A DNA stretch of 64,000 nt from CAYQJS01 sp964417895 (GCA_964417895.1 CAYQJS010000025.1:8491-72490); one strand, 5' to 3'; numbered from the stretch's first letter, positions 1-8,236 are shown. The notes: a model not told the origin generated them from the sequence alone. Made by a program: numbers and translations.

Positions 1-2
1 GC

Positions 3-830
3 AGGGGCAAGGTCAACATCACGCCACTCAGCTCAAGCTATGTGCATCCCAGCCTGAATACCTGGCTGCAGGACGACCGTGTGCGGAAGGGATTACTCCA
101 CGCGATCGACCGGCAGGAGGTCAACAACATTCTCTACGGCGGGTACTCACAGGTCATGAACATGCCGCTCAATCCCTACGATCCTCGCTTCCCGCAGGCT
201 GACCAGGCGGCGACGAAGTATCCATACGACGTGGCGCGTGCGCAGCAGCTCCTGGAGAGCGCTGGCTGGCGCAGGGGCGCGGACGGCGTGCTGGCGAACG
301 CGCAGGGCCAGCGCTTCTCCATCGAATACCGCGCGCAGGCGGGTAGCGGCCCTCAAGGGCGCGAACAGGCCGTGGTGATCGACGCCTGGAAGCAGGTCGG
401 AGTGGACACGCAGATCGCCAACCTGTCGTCGTCGGCGCTGCGTGACCCCGCGAACCGCGGGCGCTGGGCCGGAGTAGCGCGAGGAGGCGGCAACGTCTCG
501 GTGGCGGAATGGGAGGAGCGCTGGCACAGCGGGAGCATCCCAACCGAGGAGAAGCGCTGGCTCGGCGATAACGTGTCCCGCTACAGCAGCCCTCGAGTCG
601 ATGCGCTCATTGACGAGCTGAACAGCGCGCGTACACCGCGCGCCCGACAAGACCAGATCGTGGTGGAGGTCATGCGCCAGTGGACGATGGACCTCCCGAC
701 GTTCCCACTCGTCTACAGCGTGGATATCCTGCCAGTGAAGAAGGGGCTCAACGGTCCCGTGCCGCGCGTCATCAGTGGCAGTCACGGCGTCCAGAATTGG
801 AACGTGTTCGAGTGGACGCTGACAGAGTAG
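3..830 (+). CDS. ABC transporter substrate-binding protein, family 5 (5'-truncated by the window edge)
   Basis: This is the C-terminal part of an SBP_bac_5-type (peptide/nickel/opine) extracellular binding protein. The frame is open back to base 3, so the GTG at 42 is an internal codon and the gene begins outside the window. The signature RKGLLHAIDRQE (from about base 84) is nearly repeated in the next gene (FRRALLHAIDRQE), so the two are tandem paralogues. The protein would bind its ligand outside the membrane and deliver it to an ABC permease; no permease or ATPase gene lies in this window. It ends with TAG at 828-830, followed by a palindromic repeat. Confidence 0.85.
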   Translation, partial: RGKVNITPLSSSYVHPSLNTWLQDDRVRKGLLHAIDRQEVNNILYGGYSQVMNMPLNPYDPRFPQADQAATKYPYDVARAQQLLESAGWRRGADGVLANAQGQRFSIEYRAQAGSGPQGREQAVVIDAWKQVGVDTQIANLSSSALRDPANRGRWAGVARGGGNVSVAEWEERWHSGSIPTEEKRWLGDNVSRYSSPRVDALIDELNSARTPRARQDQIVVEVMRQWTMDLPTFPLVYSVDILPVKKGLNGPVPRVISGSHGVQNWNVFEWTLTE

Positions 831-839
831 CCGCCCTCC

Positions 840-970
840 GAATCCCTCTCCCATCGCAATGGGAGAGGTCAGGTGAGGGCAGCCTCCAAGCACGGAAACC
901 ACAGAATCCAGAGTGCAGGCAGTGGGGGCCCTCACCCAGCCTCTCCCGCTTCGGCGGGAGAGGAGCGGCC
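840..970. repeat. Two GC-rich palindromic repeats (CCTCTCCC...GGGAGAGG family)
   Basis: There are two hairpins: 845-868 (10-bp arms around CGCA) and 940-963 (10-bp arms around TTCG). The same CTCTCCC/GGGAGAG core recurs at 24.1, 27.6, 28.4 and 58.2 kb, among other places. They sit between two tandem binding-protein genes. Read through in the frame of the downstream gene, the second copy encodes a Pro/Ser/Gly-rich stretch. Confidence 0.8.
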
Positions 971-1028
971 CGGCACTTCGCGACACGAGGCACAGGAGTC
1001 TGAGCTGACACCGACGCGTGGCGCAGCG

Positions 1029-2729
1029 ATGTTGATCGTGACCGCTGTACTGATGGCCGGCTGCAGCGGGCCCCAGGGGCGCGCGCCGCGTGATGCTCCG
1101 CCCGGCGAGGCCGAGTCTCGGGGCGCACCGACCCGGGTGACGGCCGCCATCATGGGCGACGCCAACACCGCGTACCAGAAGCTCAATCCGAGCAGCACCG
1201 TTCCCGGCATCGACACCCTCCAGCAGCTCGTTCACGCGGGGCTCACCGTCGCGGACGACCAAGGTGCCCTGCGTCCGCAGCTGGCCGCGGCCGTACCATC
1301 GCTGGAGAACGGCCGCTGGGTCCTGTTCCCCGGCGGGCGAATGCAGACGTCGTGGGAGATCAGGCCGGCCGCTCGCTGGCACGATGGGGCGCCTTTCACC
1401 AGCGACGACCTGGTCTTTACGGCCGCACTCGTTCAAGACCCCCAGCTCCTGCTCCTGCGCGAGCCGAGATTCCGCTTCGTCGAGAGCGTGTCGGCGCCCG
1501 ATCCCCAGACCGTCGTCGTTTGGTGGACGCACCCCTTCATAGATGCCGACCGGTTGTTCACCAGCGACTTCGCTTACCCGCTGCCCCGCCACCTCCTCGA
1601 GCGGGAGTACGCAGAGGCCAGGGCCGGGCTGCTCGACCTCCCCTACTGGAGCCACGAGTTCGTTGGAACGGGCCCCTATCGGGTTCGCGAGCTCGTCCGC
1701 GGCAGCCATCTCATGCTCGAGGCGTTCGACGACTACGTGCTCGGCCGGCCGAAGATCGACAGCATCGAAGTGCGCTTCATCCCTGACTCCAATACGCTCG
1801 TTGCGAACATCCTGGCCGGGGTGGTGGAGCTGACGCTGGGCCGCAGCATCTCCGTCGAACAGGGCCTGCAAATCAGCGAGCGCTGGCCCAACGGCCGGGC
1901 GCAGGTGGCGGCCTCGAACCTGCTCCGGGTCTTCCCCCAGTTCATCAACCCCGACCCGCCAGTCATCGCTGACGTGCAGTTCCGCCGCGCGCTGCTGCAT
2001 GCCATCGATCGCCAGGAGATGGTGGATACGCTCCTCTTCGGCGTCCTTCCCGTGGCCCACAGCTACCTCAACCCTGGGCAGGCTATGTACCGAGACGTCG
2101 AGGAGCGCTCGGTCGTTCGCTACGAGTACGACCCCAGGAAAGCGATGCAGGTCATCGACGGTTTTGGCTACCGGAAGGGCGCCGACGGCATGTATCGTGA
2201 CGCAGGCGGCCAGCCCCTCGCCGTCGAGATCCTGGTGAGCGCATCGCAGGAGATCAACGTCAAGTCCACGTTCGCGGTCGCCGACTACTGGCAGCGGCTG
2301 GGTGTTGGCACGAAACCCATGGTTGAGGCGCTGCAAGTCACAGGGCTGGAGCGCCGCCAGTTCGAGGCGACGTGGCCGGGCTTTACGCTCATTCGGTCGT
2401 CCAACGATGTGGCCGGGTTCCTCCCCCTCCACAGCTCCGAAGCTCGGCTACCCGAGAACGCCTACAACGGGAGCAACCGGGGTCGCTACATGAGCTGGGA
2501 TCTCGATGGCCTCATCGACCGCTACTTCCTTACGATTCCTGCGGGCGACAGGGTGGAGATCGTGGGTCAGATCATCCACCACGTCTCCGACCAGCTGCCG
2601 CTGCTGCCGCTGTTCTACGGCGCCGAGCCGGCGGCGATCGCCCATCGATTGAGCAATGTAGGAACCAGGCCGCCCGGCTCGACGCAAGCGTGGAACGCCC
2701 ACGAGTGGAGTGTGGCGAGGGCCAGCTAG
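1029..2729 (+). CDS. ABC transporter substrate-binding lipoprotein, family 5
   Basis: This SBP_bac_5 family protein is a paralogue of the truncated gene at the left edge. The first 12 codons from ATG 1029 end in a lipobox (LMAGC, Cys at residue 12), so it should be a lipid-anchored binding protein feeding a peptide-type ABC importer. Family features include WEIRPAARWHDGAPFTSDD near residue 105 and FRRALLHAIDRQE near residue 318. The start is uncertain. The frame is open back to 873, the signal from 1029 has almost no basic n-region, and no ribosome site is obvious. The extra upstream codons translate one of the palindromic repeats, which may have disrupted the native start. The length (566 aa) is normal for the family. 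Confidence 0.85.
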   Translation: MLIVTAVLMAGCSGPQGRAPRDAPPGEAESRGAPTRVTAAIMGDANTAYQKLNPSSTVPGIDTLQQLVHAGLTVADDQGALRPQLAAAVPSLENGRWVLFPGGRMQTSWEIRPAARWHDGAPFTSDDLVFTAALVQDPQLLLLREPRFRFVESVSAPDPQTVVVWWTHPFIDADRLFTSDFAYPLPRHLLEREYAEARAGLLDLPYWSHEFVGTGPYRVRELVRGSHLMLEAFDDYVLGRPKIDSIEVRFIPDSNTLVANILAGVVELTLGRSISVEQGLQISERWPNGRAQVAASNLLRVFPQFINPDPPVIADVQFRRALLHAIDRQEMVDTLLFGVLPVAHSYLNPGQAMYRDVEERSVVRYEYDPRKAMQVIDGFGYRKGADGMYRDAGGQPLAVEILVSASQEINVKSTFAVADYWQRLGVGTKPMVEALQVTGLERRQFEATWPGFTLIRSSNDVAGFLPLHSSEARLPENAYNGSNRGRYMSWDLDGLIDRYFLTIPAGDRVEIVGQIIHHVSDQLPLLPLFYGAEPAAIAHRLSNVGTRPPGSTQAWNAHEWSVARAS

Positions 2730-2741
2730 ATGGCGCGCCGG

Positions 2742-3134
2742 CTATCGAGTCAGGCTCGCGACGAACGTGAGCCCCAGTTCCTCGCTAAGGAAGTAGTCAA
2801 GCATCTTGAGTTGGTTCGCGGCAGCCTCGGGCGTGAGTAGACGAGCGGCGCGCTCCAGGCGCTCGATGCGCTGGCCGATCGGAAGCCAGTGAGTCGCGAG
2901 GATGCCCGCGTGCTGCCGCCCAGTGGCGTACCACTGGTGGTGCAGAGGGATGAAATCTTGCTGGTTTTGGCTGACGAGCACAGCGCCAAGGCGAGCGGCG
3001 GTCTCAAGATGAGGCTCGTCCTTCTGGCCCTCAACTCCGAGATCCGAGGTCACATAAATCAAGTGGCCCGCCGCTCGGAGCTGGCGGGCCACTTGCCTGG
3101 CGATGAGGCAATCGTCAAGATACAGCGCTACCAT
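2742..3134 (-). CDS. DUF5615-type PIN-like protein (probable toxin/nuclease of a DUF433 module)
   Basis: This 130-aa protein starts MVALYLDD, the usual opening of DUF5615/Mut7-C-like PIN-fold proteins, with the acidic pair DD near residues 7-8. The later motif LVSQNQQDFIPLH corresponds to the second acidic site. ATG 3134 was chosen because it gives the family N-terminus. It overlaps the end of the upstream DUF433 gene by 20 bp (3115-3134), so the two are probably translationally coupled. PIN-fold proteins are Mg-dependent RNases and the pairing with DUF433 is widespread. A toxin role is inferred, not shown. A second copy of the module lies at 31105-31823. Confidence 0.75.
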   Translation of the reverse strand: MVALYLDDCLIARQVARQLRAAGHLIYVTSDLGVEGQKDEPHLETAARLGAVLVSQNQQDFIPLHHQWYATGRQHAGILATHWLPIGQRIERLERAARLLTPEAAANQLKMLDYFLSEELGLTFVASLTR

Positions 3135-3582
3135 GACGCGCCTCCTTCGCTCGCCGGATGAACTCCTGGCGTACTTCCTCGTCCTTCCTGATGGACTCCT
3201 CGACCTTCTCACGCAGCTGGGACGGAAGACCCCTCACGATCTGCTGCTCTGCCTCCTCGTCCCCTCGGCGGATGGCCTCCATCTCTTCGGGATGGTCGGC
3301 GGCGTAGGCGAGGCACTCAAATACCGCTGCCAGAGGTACATCGTATTCGTCCGCGATGTACTCCGCGCTGTCCCCGGTCTCGTAGAGGCCGAGCACGGTG
3401 TAGACGCGGAGCCCGGTACCCACGATCTCCGTGGCGCCGTTCGATGCTGTGACGAGGTGCCTGAATGCGAGCGTCATGCCTGAGTTTACCTTCCCGGTGT
3501 CTTCCTGGGGGAGGATTCGGCGCCCGGCCAAGTCCGGCTCGATCTCCCGAAGGGCTGCCGTCACCTTGTCTACAATAGCCAT
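3115..3582 (-). CDS. DUF433 domain protein (probable antitoxin partner)
   Basis: This 155-aa protein carries the DUF433 signature in its middle: EIVGTGLRVYTVLGLYETG followed by a helix-turn-helix-like segment, AEYIADEYDVPLAAVFECL. The C-terminus is charged and helical (residues 110-150), suited to neutralising a partner. The start is ATG 3582 (MAIVDK); the frame is open further upstream but that stretch looks random. It is first in a two-gene unit with the PIN-like gene. DUF433 proteins are DNA-binding-like and commonly sit before DUF5615 genes, so an antitoxin/autorepressor role is the best inference. Confidence 0.75.
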   Translation of the reverse strand: MAIVDKVTAALREIEPDLAGRRILPQEDTGKVNSGMTLAFRHLVTASNGATEIVGTGLRVYTVLGLYETGDSAEYIADEYDVPLAAVFECLAYAADHPEEMEAIRRGDEEAEQQIVRGLPSQLREKVEESIRKDEEVRQEFIRRAKEARHGSAVS

Positions 3583-3749
3583 CTCAGACTCCGCATCGCG
3601 GCTTCTTGCGCGGGTTTGTCGACTGATCTGTGACTTGCGATGGATGTCCGTCCTGGTAGGCTCATAGGGGGTCGCTTGGGCGGCACAGCGACGGTGAGTA
3701 CGGTCCCAAGCCCGCGCCCGGAATGCGAATTTCGCCAACAGGGACATCG

Positions 3750-4193
3750 ATGAGTAAGGGGAAGCAGCGGATACCCGAAGACCTGCAGAGGTGGATCGAC
3801 GCGCGCAAGCAGTTCCACCTCTCGCATGCTCATGTCCAGATGGCTCGTGAGCTCGGCATGAATCCGAAGAAACTTGGCGGCCTGGCCAACCACCGCCAGG
3901 AACCCTGGAAGGCCCCGCTTCCGATCTTTATCGAGGACCTGTACCAGAAGCGCTTCGGGAAAGACCGGCCAGATCGCGTGCTCTCTATCGAGGAGCGGGC
4001 GAAGGAGCTTGCCGCGAAAAAGGCCGCCCAGCGGGAACGGCGGCGAGCGCGGCGCCTTTCGGATTCGGACTCACCGGAAACCGTACACCCTCCCGACCAG
4101 TGCCGCGTCACGAACGGTGAGCAACTGGGCCCGGGGCCAGGAAACCAATCCCCTGACGGACGAGCCAAGATAGAGGCGGAGTTGGTGACATGA
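3750..4193 (+). CDS. Conserved small protein of unknown function
   Basis: This is a basic 147-aa protein. The N-terminal 65 residues look conserved (MARELGMNPKKLGGLANH and then EPWKAPLPIFIEDLYQKRFG), a pattern I associate with widespread short hypothetical proteins. The middle is a Lys/Arg-rich helix (about residues 80-110), which suggests nucleic acid contact. The last 40 residues are low complexity, overlap the decayed opposite-strand gene ending at 4108, and may not be functional. Start ATG 3750 (MSKGKQ) is preferred over upstream in-frame codons. No function can be assigned. Confidence 0.6.
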   Translation: MSKGKQRIPEDLQRWIDARKQFHLSHAHVQMARELGMNPKKLGGLANHRQEPWKAPLPIFIEDLYQKRFGKDRPDRVLSIEERAKELAAKKAAQRERRRARRLSDSDSPETVHPPDQCRVTNGEQLGPGPGNQSPDGRAKIEAELVT

Positions 4194-4756
4194 CGAGGCG
4201 AACCTCGTTTGATGGAACGTCGCCACCGATTCAGGCGCTGGGATGAAGAAGGCGGGCGTGGCCGTCTGGCCGGTGCCCTCGAGGGTGATTGGCTCTCCCT
4301 GGGCGCGGGCCCCGACGTGGGCCGCGACGAGAAGAAACCCGCCGAGGGCCAAGGCCAAAACGCTGGCGAGGCGCATCGGGCTATTCCGCCGCCGGCAGGC
4401 CGGCTCGCCCTGGAGCAGCTCGGCGATGATCAGCCTGTAGGCTCGCTGGGCCTTGTCTCCCCCCGGGAACTCGAATTCGAACTCCTCGGACCCCGTCTTG
4501 ATCAACAGCTCATTGGTGGCCCCGAACGGACCTCGGCCCTCGTCGATACTGCTAACGGACGTGATTTTGCTGAAGGGGACGGAGGTGAGGGCCTTGCGGT
4601 TACGCATGAAGGCCTATCGTAGAAGAGGAGCCGCTTGTTCGTGACGGCCACGAACCCGGTGCCCGAGCCTTTGCAGTCGTATACCGCGTAGAGCGTCTCG
4701 TTGTCGAGGGTCCACGGCTCGATCTGCTTTAGCTGCCCATTGTCGTCGAACTCGAC
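4108..4756 (-). pseudogene. Bacterial PH-domain membrane protein, frameshifted
   Basis: Reading leftwards from 4756, the frame gives LYAVYDCKGSGTGFVAVTNK and then RLLFYD, the first half of a YokE-like bacterial PH domain. One base is missing near 4608-4616. The next frame (to 4071) continues the same domain with VPFSKITSVSSID and LLIKTGSEEFEFEF. A hydrophobic helix follows (LASVLALALGGFLLVAAHVG, about 4315-4376), then a start of a C-terminal domain (ITLEGTGQTATPAFFIP). That domain appears to shift frame again near 4205 and would end at 4108. No convincing start codon is visible upstream of 4756. It is either a pseudogene or a gene damaged by sequence indels. Confidence 0.6.
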
Positions 4757-4903
4757 CCTATCGGTGCATTGTCTTCTCCTATGCCGAGGCGAGAGAGCAC
4801 CGACCGGCGGTGACGGGAATCCGCGGGCCGGTTATTTTGCCGATGGGGGGCAGAGTTGGGTGTAGGCGGCTGACCGGGATTCCCCATTGTGGGCCGCATC
4901 TCT

Positions 4904-5326
4904 CTAGTCTGTCCCGCGCTCCACTACGTGGTGCGGTTTGATGCGGACGATCGTCCGCTTCTGAGCCTCATCCGGTGAACGGAAGGGGTACTGGTCTTGG
5001 CCTCGGTACTTCTTGGCCATGCGGTTGATGTGCTCGATAGCGCCATCCTTGGTGCGCTCCACGACGGTGCCGTGCACGGTCACCAGCCGCCACATGTTCT
5101 CCGAGTCCACCACCGAGATGGCCACTCGAGGATCGCGGCTGATGTTCTTGAACTTCAGGTTTTCGTCCCTCGTATTGATGATGACGTGGCTGCCATCCTC
5201 GTCCGCGTCCACCCAGACTGGGGTCAATTGCGGCGAGCCATCCTTCATCACCGTCGCCATCAGTGCGACCTGTCGCTCCTTGAGGAGTTTCACCGCGCCT
5301 GGAGATAGCTTATCTGCCTTCGGCAT
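4904..5326 (-). CDS. PPOX-class F420-dependent/FMN-binding enzyme
   Basis: This 140-aa protein has the split-barrel fold pattern of the pyridoxamine 5'-phosphate oxidase superfamily. The order is ATVMKDGSPQLTPVWVDAD (residues 24-42), HVIINTRDENLKFKNISRDP, VAISVVD, and a C-terminal VRIKPHHVVERG. It resembles the short PPOX-class F420-dependent enzymes (Rv1155-like) that reduce small substrates or bind F420/FMN. The substrate cannot be read from sequence. Start ATG 5326 gives the usual family N-terminus. F420 use is plausible because an F420-associated gene occurs at 44-45 kb. Confidence 0.8.
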   Translation of the reverse strand: MPKADKLSPGAVKLLKERQVALMATVMKDGSPQLTPVWVDADEDGSHVIINTRDENLKFKNISRDPRVAISVVDSENMWRLVTVHGTVVERTKDGAIEHINRMAKKYRGQDQYPFRSPDEAQKRTIVRIKPHHVVERGTD

Positions 5327-5430
5327 GTTTCGTTTCCCTCCGCTTGATGTGCGTTCAGCGCATCCGAACCCGAGTCCAACGATATCATCTTGTCTCGCCC
5401 TCTATAGCAGATTTCATATCGAGGTGCTGA

Positions 5431-5691
5431 TCAGACAGACGTGACGGAACAGGGCGAGACGCGATACGGAGGGCAAGTTGGCGTGTAGCCGGCGAGAGCA
5501 GCTTGGCGCGCCCGGAGGGATTCGACCCCCCCGCGCGGGCCCAATTCATGAATCAGCTGAGCCAGGCGGGTTATCCACGACCTGTATGCCGCGCCCCGGT
5601 CGTATGCTGTGTTGGCAGCCTCCTGAGTCCCACGCTTCAATTCATCGATCTGATCTTGAAGCCAGCGCTCGACGTGGCTGGAGCTCCTCAT
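5431..5691 (-). CDS. Hypothetical short protein ending across a tRNA-derived repeat
   Basis: This 86-aa ORF has a helical, well-charged N-terminal half (VERWLQDQIDELKRG, then ANTAYDRGAAYRSWITRLAQ). From about residue 55 the reading frame runs through the 3' tRNA-Arg-like sequence at 5505-5531 and becomes unremarkable. The likeliest picture is a gene whose true C-terminus was replaced when DNA joined at the tRNA-like site. No family is recognised. The start is taken at ATG 5691. Confidence 0.35.
   Translation of the reverse strand: MRSSSHVERWLQDQIDELKRGTQEAANTAYDRGAAYRSWITRLAQLIHELGPRGGVESLRARQAALAGYTPTCPPYRVSPCSVTSV
5505..5531 (-). repeat. Fragment of tRNA-Arg 3' end (attachment-site-like)
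   Basis: Bases 5505-5525 are identical over 21 nt to the acceptor/T-arm end of the intact tRNA-Arg at 7852-7925, in the same orientation. A poor match continues to about 5531. No D arm or anticodon arm precedes it, so it is not a tRNA gene. Together with the copy at 6783 it suggests successive integration events at the tRNA 3' end. Confidence 0.6.
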
Positions 5692-5873
5692 CGCTCTGCC
5701 TCCATCAACGAAGGGAAAAGATGCACCGGCGCCGGTGGCCCGCGCCCAAAGGAAGCAGACCACTGTGGAAAGAGTATGGCTTGCCACTTGCCAGCGACTC
5801 AAACGGCGGCTGACCAGCGGCCGAAGCGACTCGTCGAGGCATTGGCGACGAACCCATCCACCGGCGCACGTAC

Positions 5874-6215
5874 TCATGGTTTGACTGGCGCCAGCGCTCC
5901 AGTCGGCGCAACGTCGATCACTATCATCTCGTCGGGAAACACGGCCCGCAGCTGCAGTCGGCCGCCCAAAGCTTCAACGTATTCGCTCAGAGTTGAAAGG
6001 TACAGATCGTCGCGCCGCTCCAGCTTCGAGACGTTGGCTTGCGAAGAGCGCAATGCCTGGGCTACTTGCACCTGAGTCATCTTGCGCGCCTCGCGCAACT
6101 GGCCAAGCCGTACGGCGTCTTCCGTCGCTCGGCGCATCGGTTCATATCGCTCGTTCTCTGCCGCATTCGCACGAAGTCGTTCCCTGATGGTCGCCCACTT
6201 CTGATGTCCGCTCAT
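5874..6215 (-). CDS. XRE-family HTH antitoxin (HigA-like)
   Basis: This 113-aa protein has a helix-turn-helix of the XRE type at about residues 38-70 (LREARKMTQVQVAQALRSSQ, then ANVSKLERRDD). A short C-terminal strand segment ends in DEMIVID. Its ATG (6213-6215) overlaps the stop of the upstream toxin ORF by 4 bp (6212-6215), an arrangement seen in toxin-first HigBA-type modules. It should bind and repress its own promoter and neutralise the RelE/HigB-like toxin. The partner is frameshifted, so the pair may no longer be functional. Confidence 0.75.
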   Translation of the reverse strand: MSGHQKWATIRERLRANAAENERYEPMRRATEDAVRLGQLREARKMTQVQVAQALRSSQANVSKLERRDDLYLSTLSEYVEALGGRLQLRAVFPDEMIVIDVAPTGALAPVKP

Positions 6216-6572
6216 GGCAACTCCCCTTCCCGTCTCAGGATCTCGATGTGTTCGTCGTAGAGGGTGTCAGCGATCGGAACCATCCGTTGGTACCAGGAGG
6301 TCCACTCGCCGGTCTTATTTCCGCCGATGGGCAAGATGGCCATCCTTCTTGGGTGAAAGGCGAAGAGAATACGGAGGTTTCCGCCTCTGGGCCGCCGTTC
6401 CTTCATGTTGGAGTGCCGTGAGGACGTGATTGTCTCGACCAATGGGCGGCCGAGCGCCGGCCCTTCCCGCTCGAGTACTTCGACGGCGAAGTCAACGGCC
6501 CGAGTGCTCCGGCTCCCTCAGCGTCTGCCACCAGCCAAAGAACTGGTCGGTGTACTCCACCTCCCACGTCAC
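6212..6572 (-). pseudogene. HigB/RelE-like toxin, frameshifted
   Basis: A GTG at 6572 opens VTWEVEYTDQFFGWWQTL, the usual start of HigB-like toxins of this size. The frame hits TGA at about 6494-6496. Shifting one base restores DFAVEVLEREGPALGRPLVE and then SRHSNMKERRP, GGNLRILFAFHPRRMAI and a normal C-terminus at 6212. The two halves together give a full-length toxin of about 120 aa. The break lies at about 6495-6503. These toxins are ribosome-dependent mRNA endonucleases. The break could be a sequencing indel or real inactivation, which cells tolerate when the antitoxin remains. Confidence 0.7.
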
Positions 6573-6782
6573 CCGGCGATTATAACCTCTATGGAATGTC
6601 TCTGCGGTGGGCCCAGAGGCCGGGCAATTCTGATAGGACGCTAACCCGTCGTCTCCGAGGCGGCGCTGAACCGGGTTGTCGTCCAAAAGAGTCGTCGACT
6701 GCGCCGGGCGCTGCGAGCGTGGGTTGTCGGAAATGGGCGACGCGCGCTTCTGCAATCTGGGTCCACGAGCTAAGGAGAAACG

Positions 6783-6825
6783 GGGCGCGCCCGGAGGGAT
6801 TCGAACCCCCGACGCCTGGTTCCGA
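6783..6825 (-). repeat. Partial duplicate of the tRNA-Arg 3' half (attachment-site-like)
   Basis: The 43 bases match tRNA-Arg positions 7849-7891 with one mismatch (6814). Identity covers the 3' flank, acceptor, T arm and variable region and stops inside the anticodon loop. That is the segment many tyrosine recombinases use as attB. It lies about 1.07 kb from the intact gene in the same orientation, and a single lower-GC secreted-protein gene sits between the two copies. Confidence 0.7.
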
Positions 6826-6920
6826 GGTTGTGACGGGTCGCAGATATCTGCATCATGGCGTATGATCGCGTAAGTACCGGGGAGACCTGCTGTTTCATCT
6901 GCGAGAAAGGAGCAAACGCC

Positions 6921-7697
6921 ATGCAGTTTCTGGGATCGTTCCGAGGGCGCGTGATCAGCCTCCTGGCCCTAATGACAGCGTTTTTGGCGGGATTGGGCGG
7001 CCAGGCCGTGCAGGCCCACCAACCGGGTTTTACCCAGAAGTTCTACGAGGTCGATTCCGGGCGGTGCCACTGGGACTCGATAGGTGACAACCTGTACTTT
7101 CCGCTTAATCCCGGCAGTCAACAGGTCTTGAAGGATGCGAAGAACAACGTGACGCTGACCATAACCACTAAAAACGAGACGAAAAAGATTTTCCTGTCTG
7201 GTAACGGCAGCGCCACCACACTCGATGCCAGGGTCGTCGAGGAGCGAGAGTTCGTAAATGGTAAGCTGTTCGAGGTTGCAAAGAACTACTTCGCCATCTG
7301 TCGCGAGACAGGTAGCGTTTTCTACTTCGGTGAGGACGTTGATTTCTACAACGAGGCCGGTCAGGTCATCAACCATGATGGAAGCTGGCTGGCAGGCGTC
7401 AATGGGGCGAGACCCGGTCTGCAAATGCTGAGCGGGACCCCCCCTAATGGGGCCCGGTACTACCAGGAGATTGCGCTTGGCGTTGCCGAAGATAGAGCGG
7501 AGGTCGTCAGCACGACCGGGAAGGTCCAGAACCCGCTGCTCGAACCGTTTTCGAACATCCTGATGACGCAGGAAAGCTCTGCGCTGGAGTCCGGTACGTC
7601 ATTCAAGTACTACCTTCAGGGGGTCGGCCTAATCCAAGATGGGACGTCGTTGCAGTTAGTGAGCTGTAAGGGAGGACCGCCCCCCTGTACAAAGTAA
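6921..7697 (+). CDS. Secreted protein of unknown function
   Basis: The 258-aa product has a clear signal peptide (hydrophobic core ISLLALMTAFLAGLGG, cleavage near AQA-H at about residue 34). The mature part is rich in beta-strand-like segments: NYFAICRETGSVFYFGEDV, then GSWLAGVNGARPG and YYQEIALGVAEDRAE. I recognise this as resembling conserved hypothetical secreted proteins but know no function. ATG 6921 is fixed by a good ribosome site (AAAGGAG, 6906-6912). Base composition is visibly lower in GC than its neighbours. The gene lies between the partial tRNA copy at 6783 and the intact tRNA at 7852, as expected of an acquired islet. Confidence 0.75.
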   Translation: MQFLGSFRGRVISLLALMTAFLAGLGGQAVQAHQPGFTQKFYEVDSGRCHWDSIGDNLYFPLNPGSQQVLKDAKNNVTLTITTKNETKKIFLSGNGSATTLDARVVEEREFVNGKLFEVAKNYFAICRETGSVFYFGEDVDFYNEAGQVINHDGSWLAGVNGARPGLQMLSGTPPNGARYYQEIALGVAEDRAEVVSTTGKVQNPLLEPFSNILMTQESSALESGTSFKYYLQGVGLIQDGTSLQLVSCKGGPPPCTK

Positions 7698-7851
7698 GGG
7701 CGTCTCCCCCCTCAGCCTCAAGCCATTCCGGCGCGGCGCGTCGTCCACGTCAGGATAGTGCACATCGCGCTCGCTCGATGAAGTTCGTAAGGCATATGGG
7801 GAGAAAGAACGACTGGCGGCCAGAGGAGCCTATTGAGACACGATAGGTGGG

Positions 7852-7925
7852 CGCGCCCGGAGGGATTCGAACCCCCGACACCTGGTTCCGAAGACCAGTG
7901 CTCTGTTCCACTGAGCTACGGGCGC
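7852..7925 (-). tRNA. tRNA-Arg (anticodon TCG)
   Basis: Read on the minus strand from 7925, the acceptor GCGCCCG pairs with CGGGCGC. The D arm is GCTCAGTGGAACAGAGC. The anticodon stem CTGGT/ACCAG holds the loop CTTCGGA (anticodon TCG), and the T arm is GGGGG-TTCGAAT-CCCTC. No CCA is encoded after the discriminator. Its 3' portion is partly duplicated at 6783 and 5505. Confidence 0.93.
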
Positions 7926-8005
7926 CAACGATTGCTGATCGTGGATTTCGGACCGCGGAATAGGATGGGTGCCACGGCGAGCCGCATTCCGCAATCACGG
8001 TTGGG

Positions 8006-8079
8006 GGTGAACGGTGGGATTCGAACCCACGATCTCCAGGGCCACAACCTGGCGCCTTAACCGCTAGGCCACGCTCACC
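8006..8079 (-). tRNA. tRNA-His (anticodon GTG)
   Basis: Minus strand. The anticodon stem CCAGG/CCTGG holds the loop TTGTGGC (anticodon GTG). The acceptor can be drawn with the extra G at -1 paired to C73, the identity element of tRNA-His. The T arm is GTGGG-TTCGAAT-CCCAC. It lies 80 bp upstream of tRNA-Arg on the same strand, so the two are probably one transcript. Confidence 0.93.
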
Positions 8080-8236
8080 ATGGTCCGGCGCGTGCCGGGA
8101 GCAACATTATACGCGCCGTTCGTCTCCCTTGCCCCCGTCACGGGGGTAGGGGCATGAATGGTAGGGCCGGAAGAGCGCGCGTTATCAGGACATCGGCGCT
8201 GCACTAGAATCAAGCGCATTCCGGGGGCAAAATGTA

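Noticed and set aside
147..2432. 761-codon ORF on the minus strand opposite the binding-protein genes
   Set aside because: Its sequence is low-information, Arg/Val/Asp-rich and without motifs, and it mirrors codon bias of the true plus-strand genes; a GC-driven shadow.
5570..5580. TTATCCACG, a near-consensus DnaA box
   Set aside because: It is single, far from dnaA and not clustered; chance occurrence is likely.
5505..5590. Possible complete tRNA gene at the tRNA-Arg-like fragment
   Set aside because: Only the T arm and 3' acceptor match; no 5' acceptor, D arm or anticodon stem can be paired.
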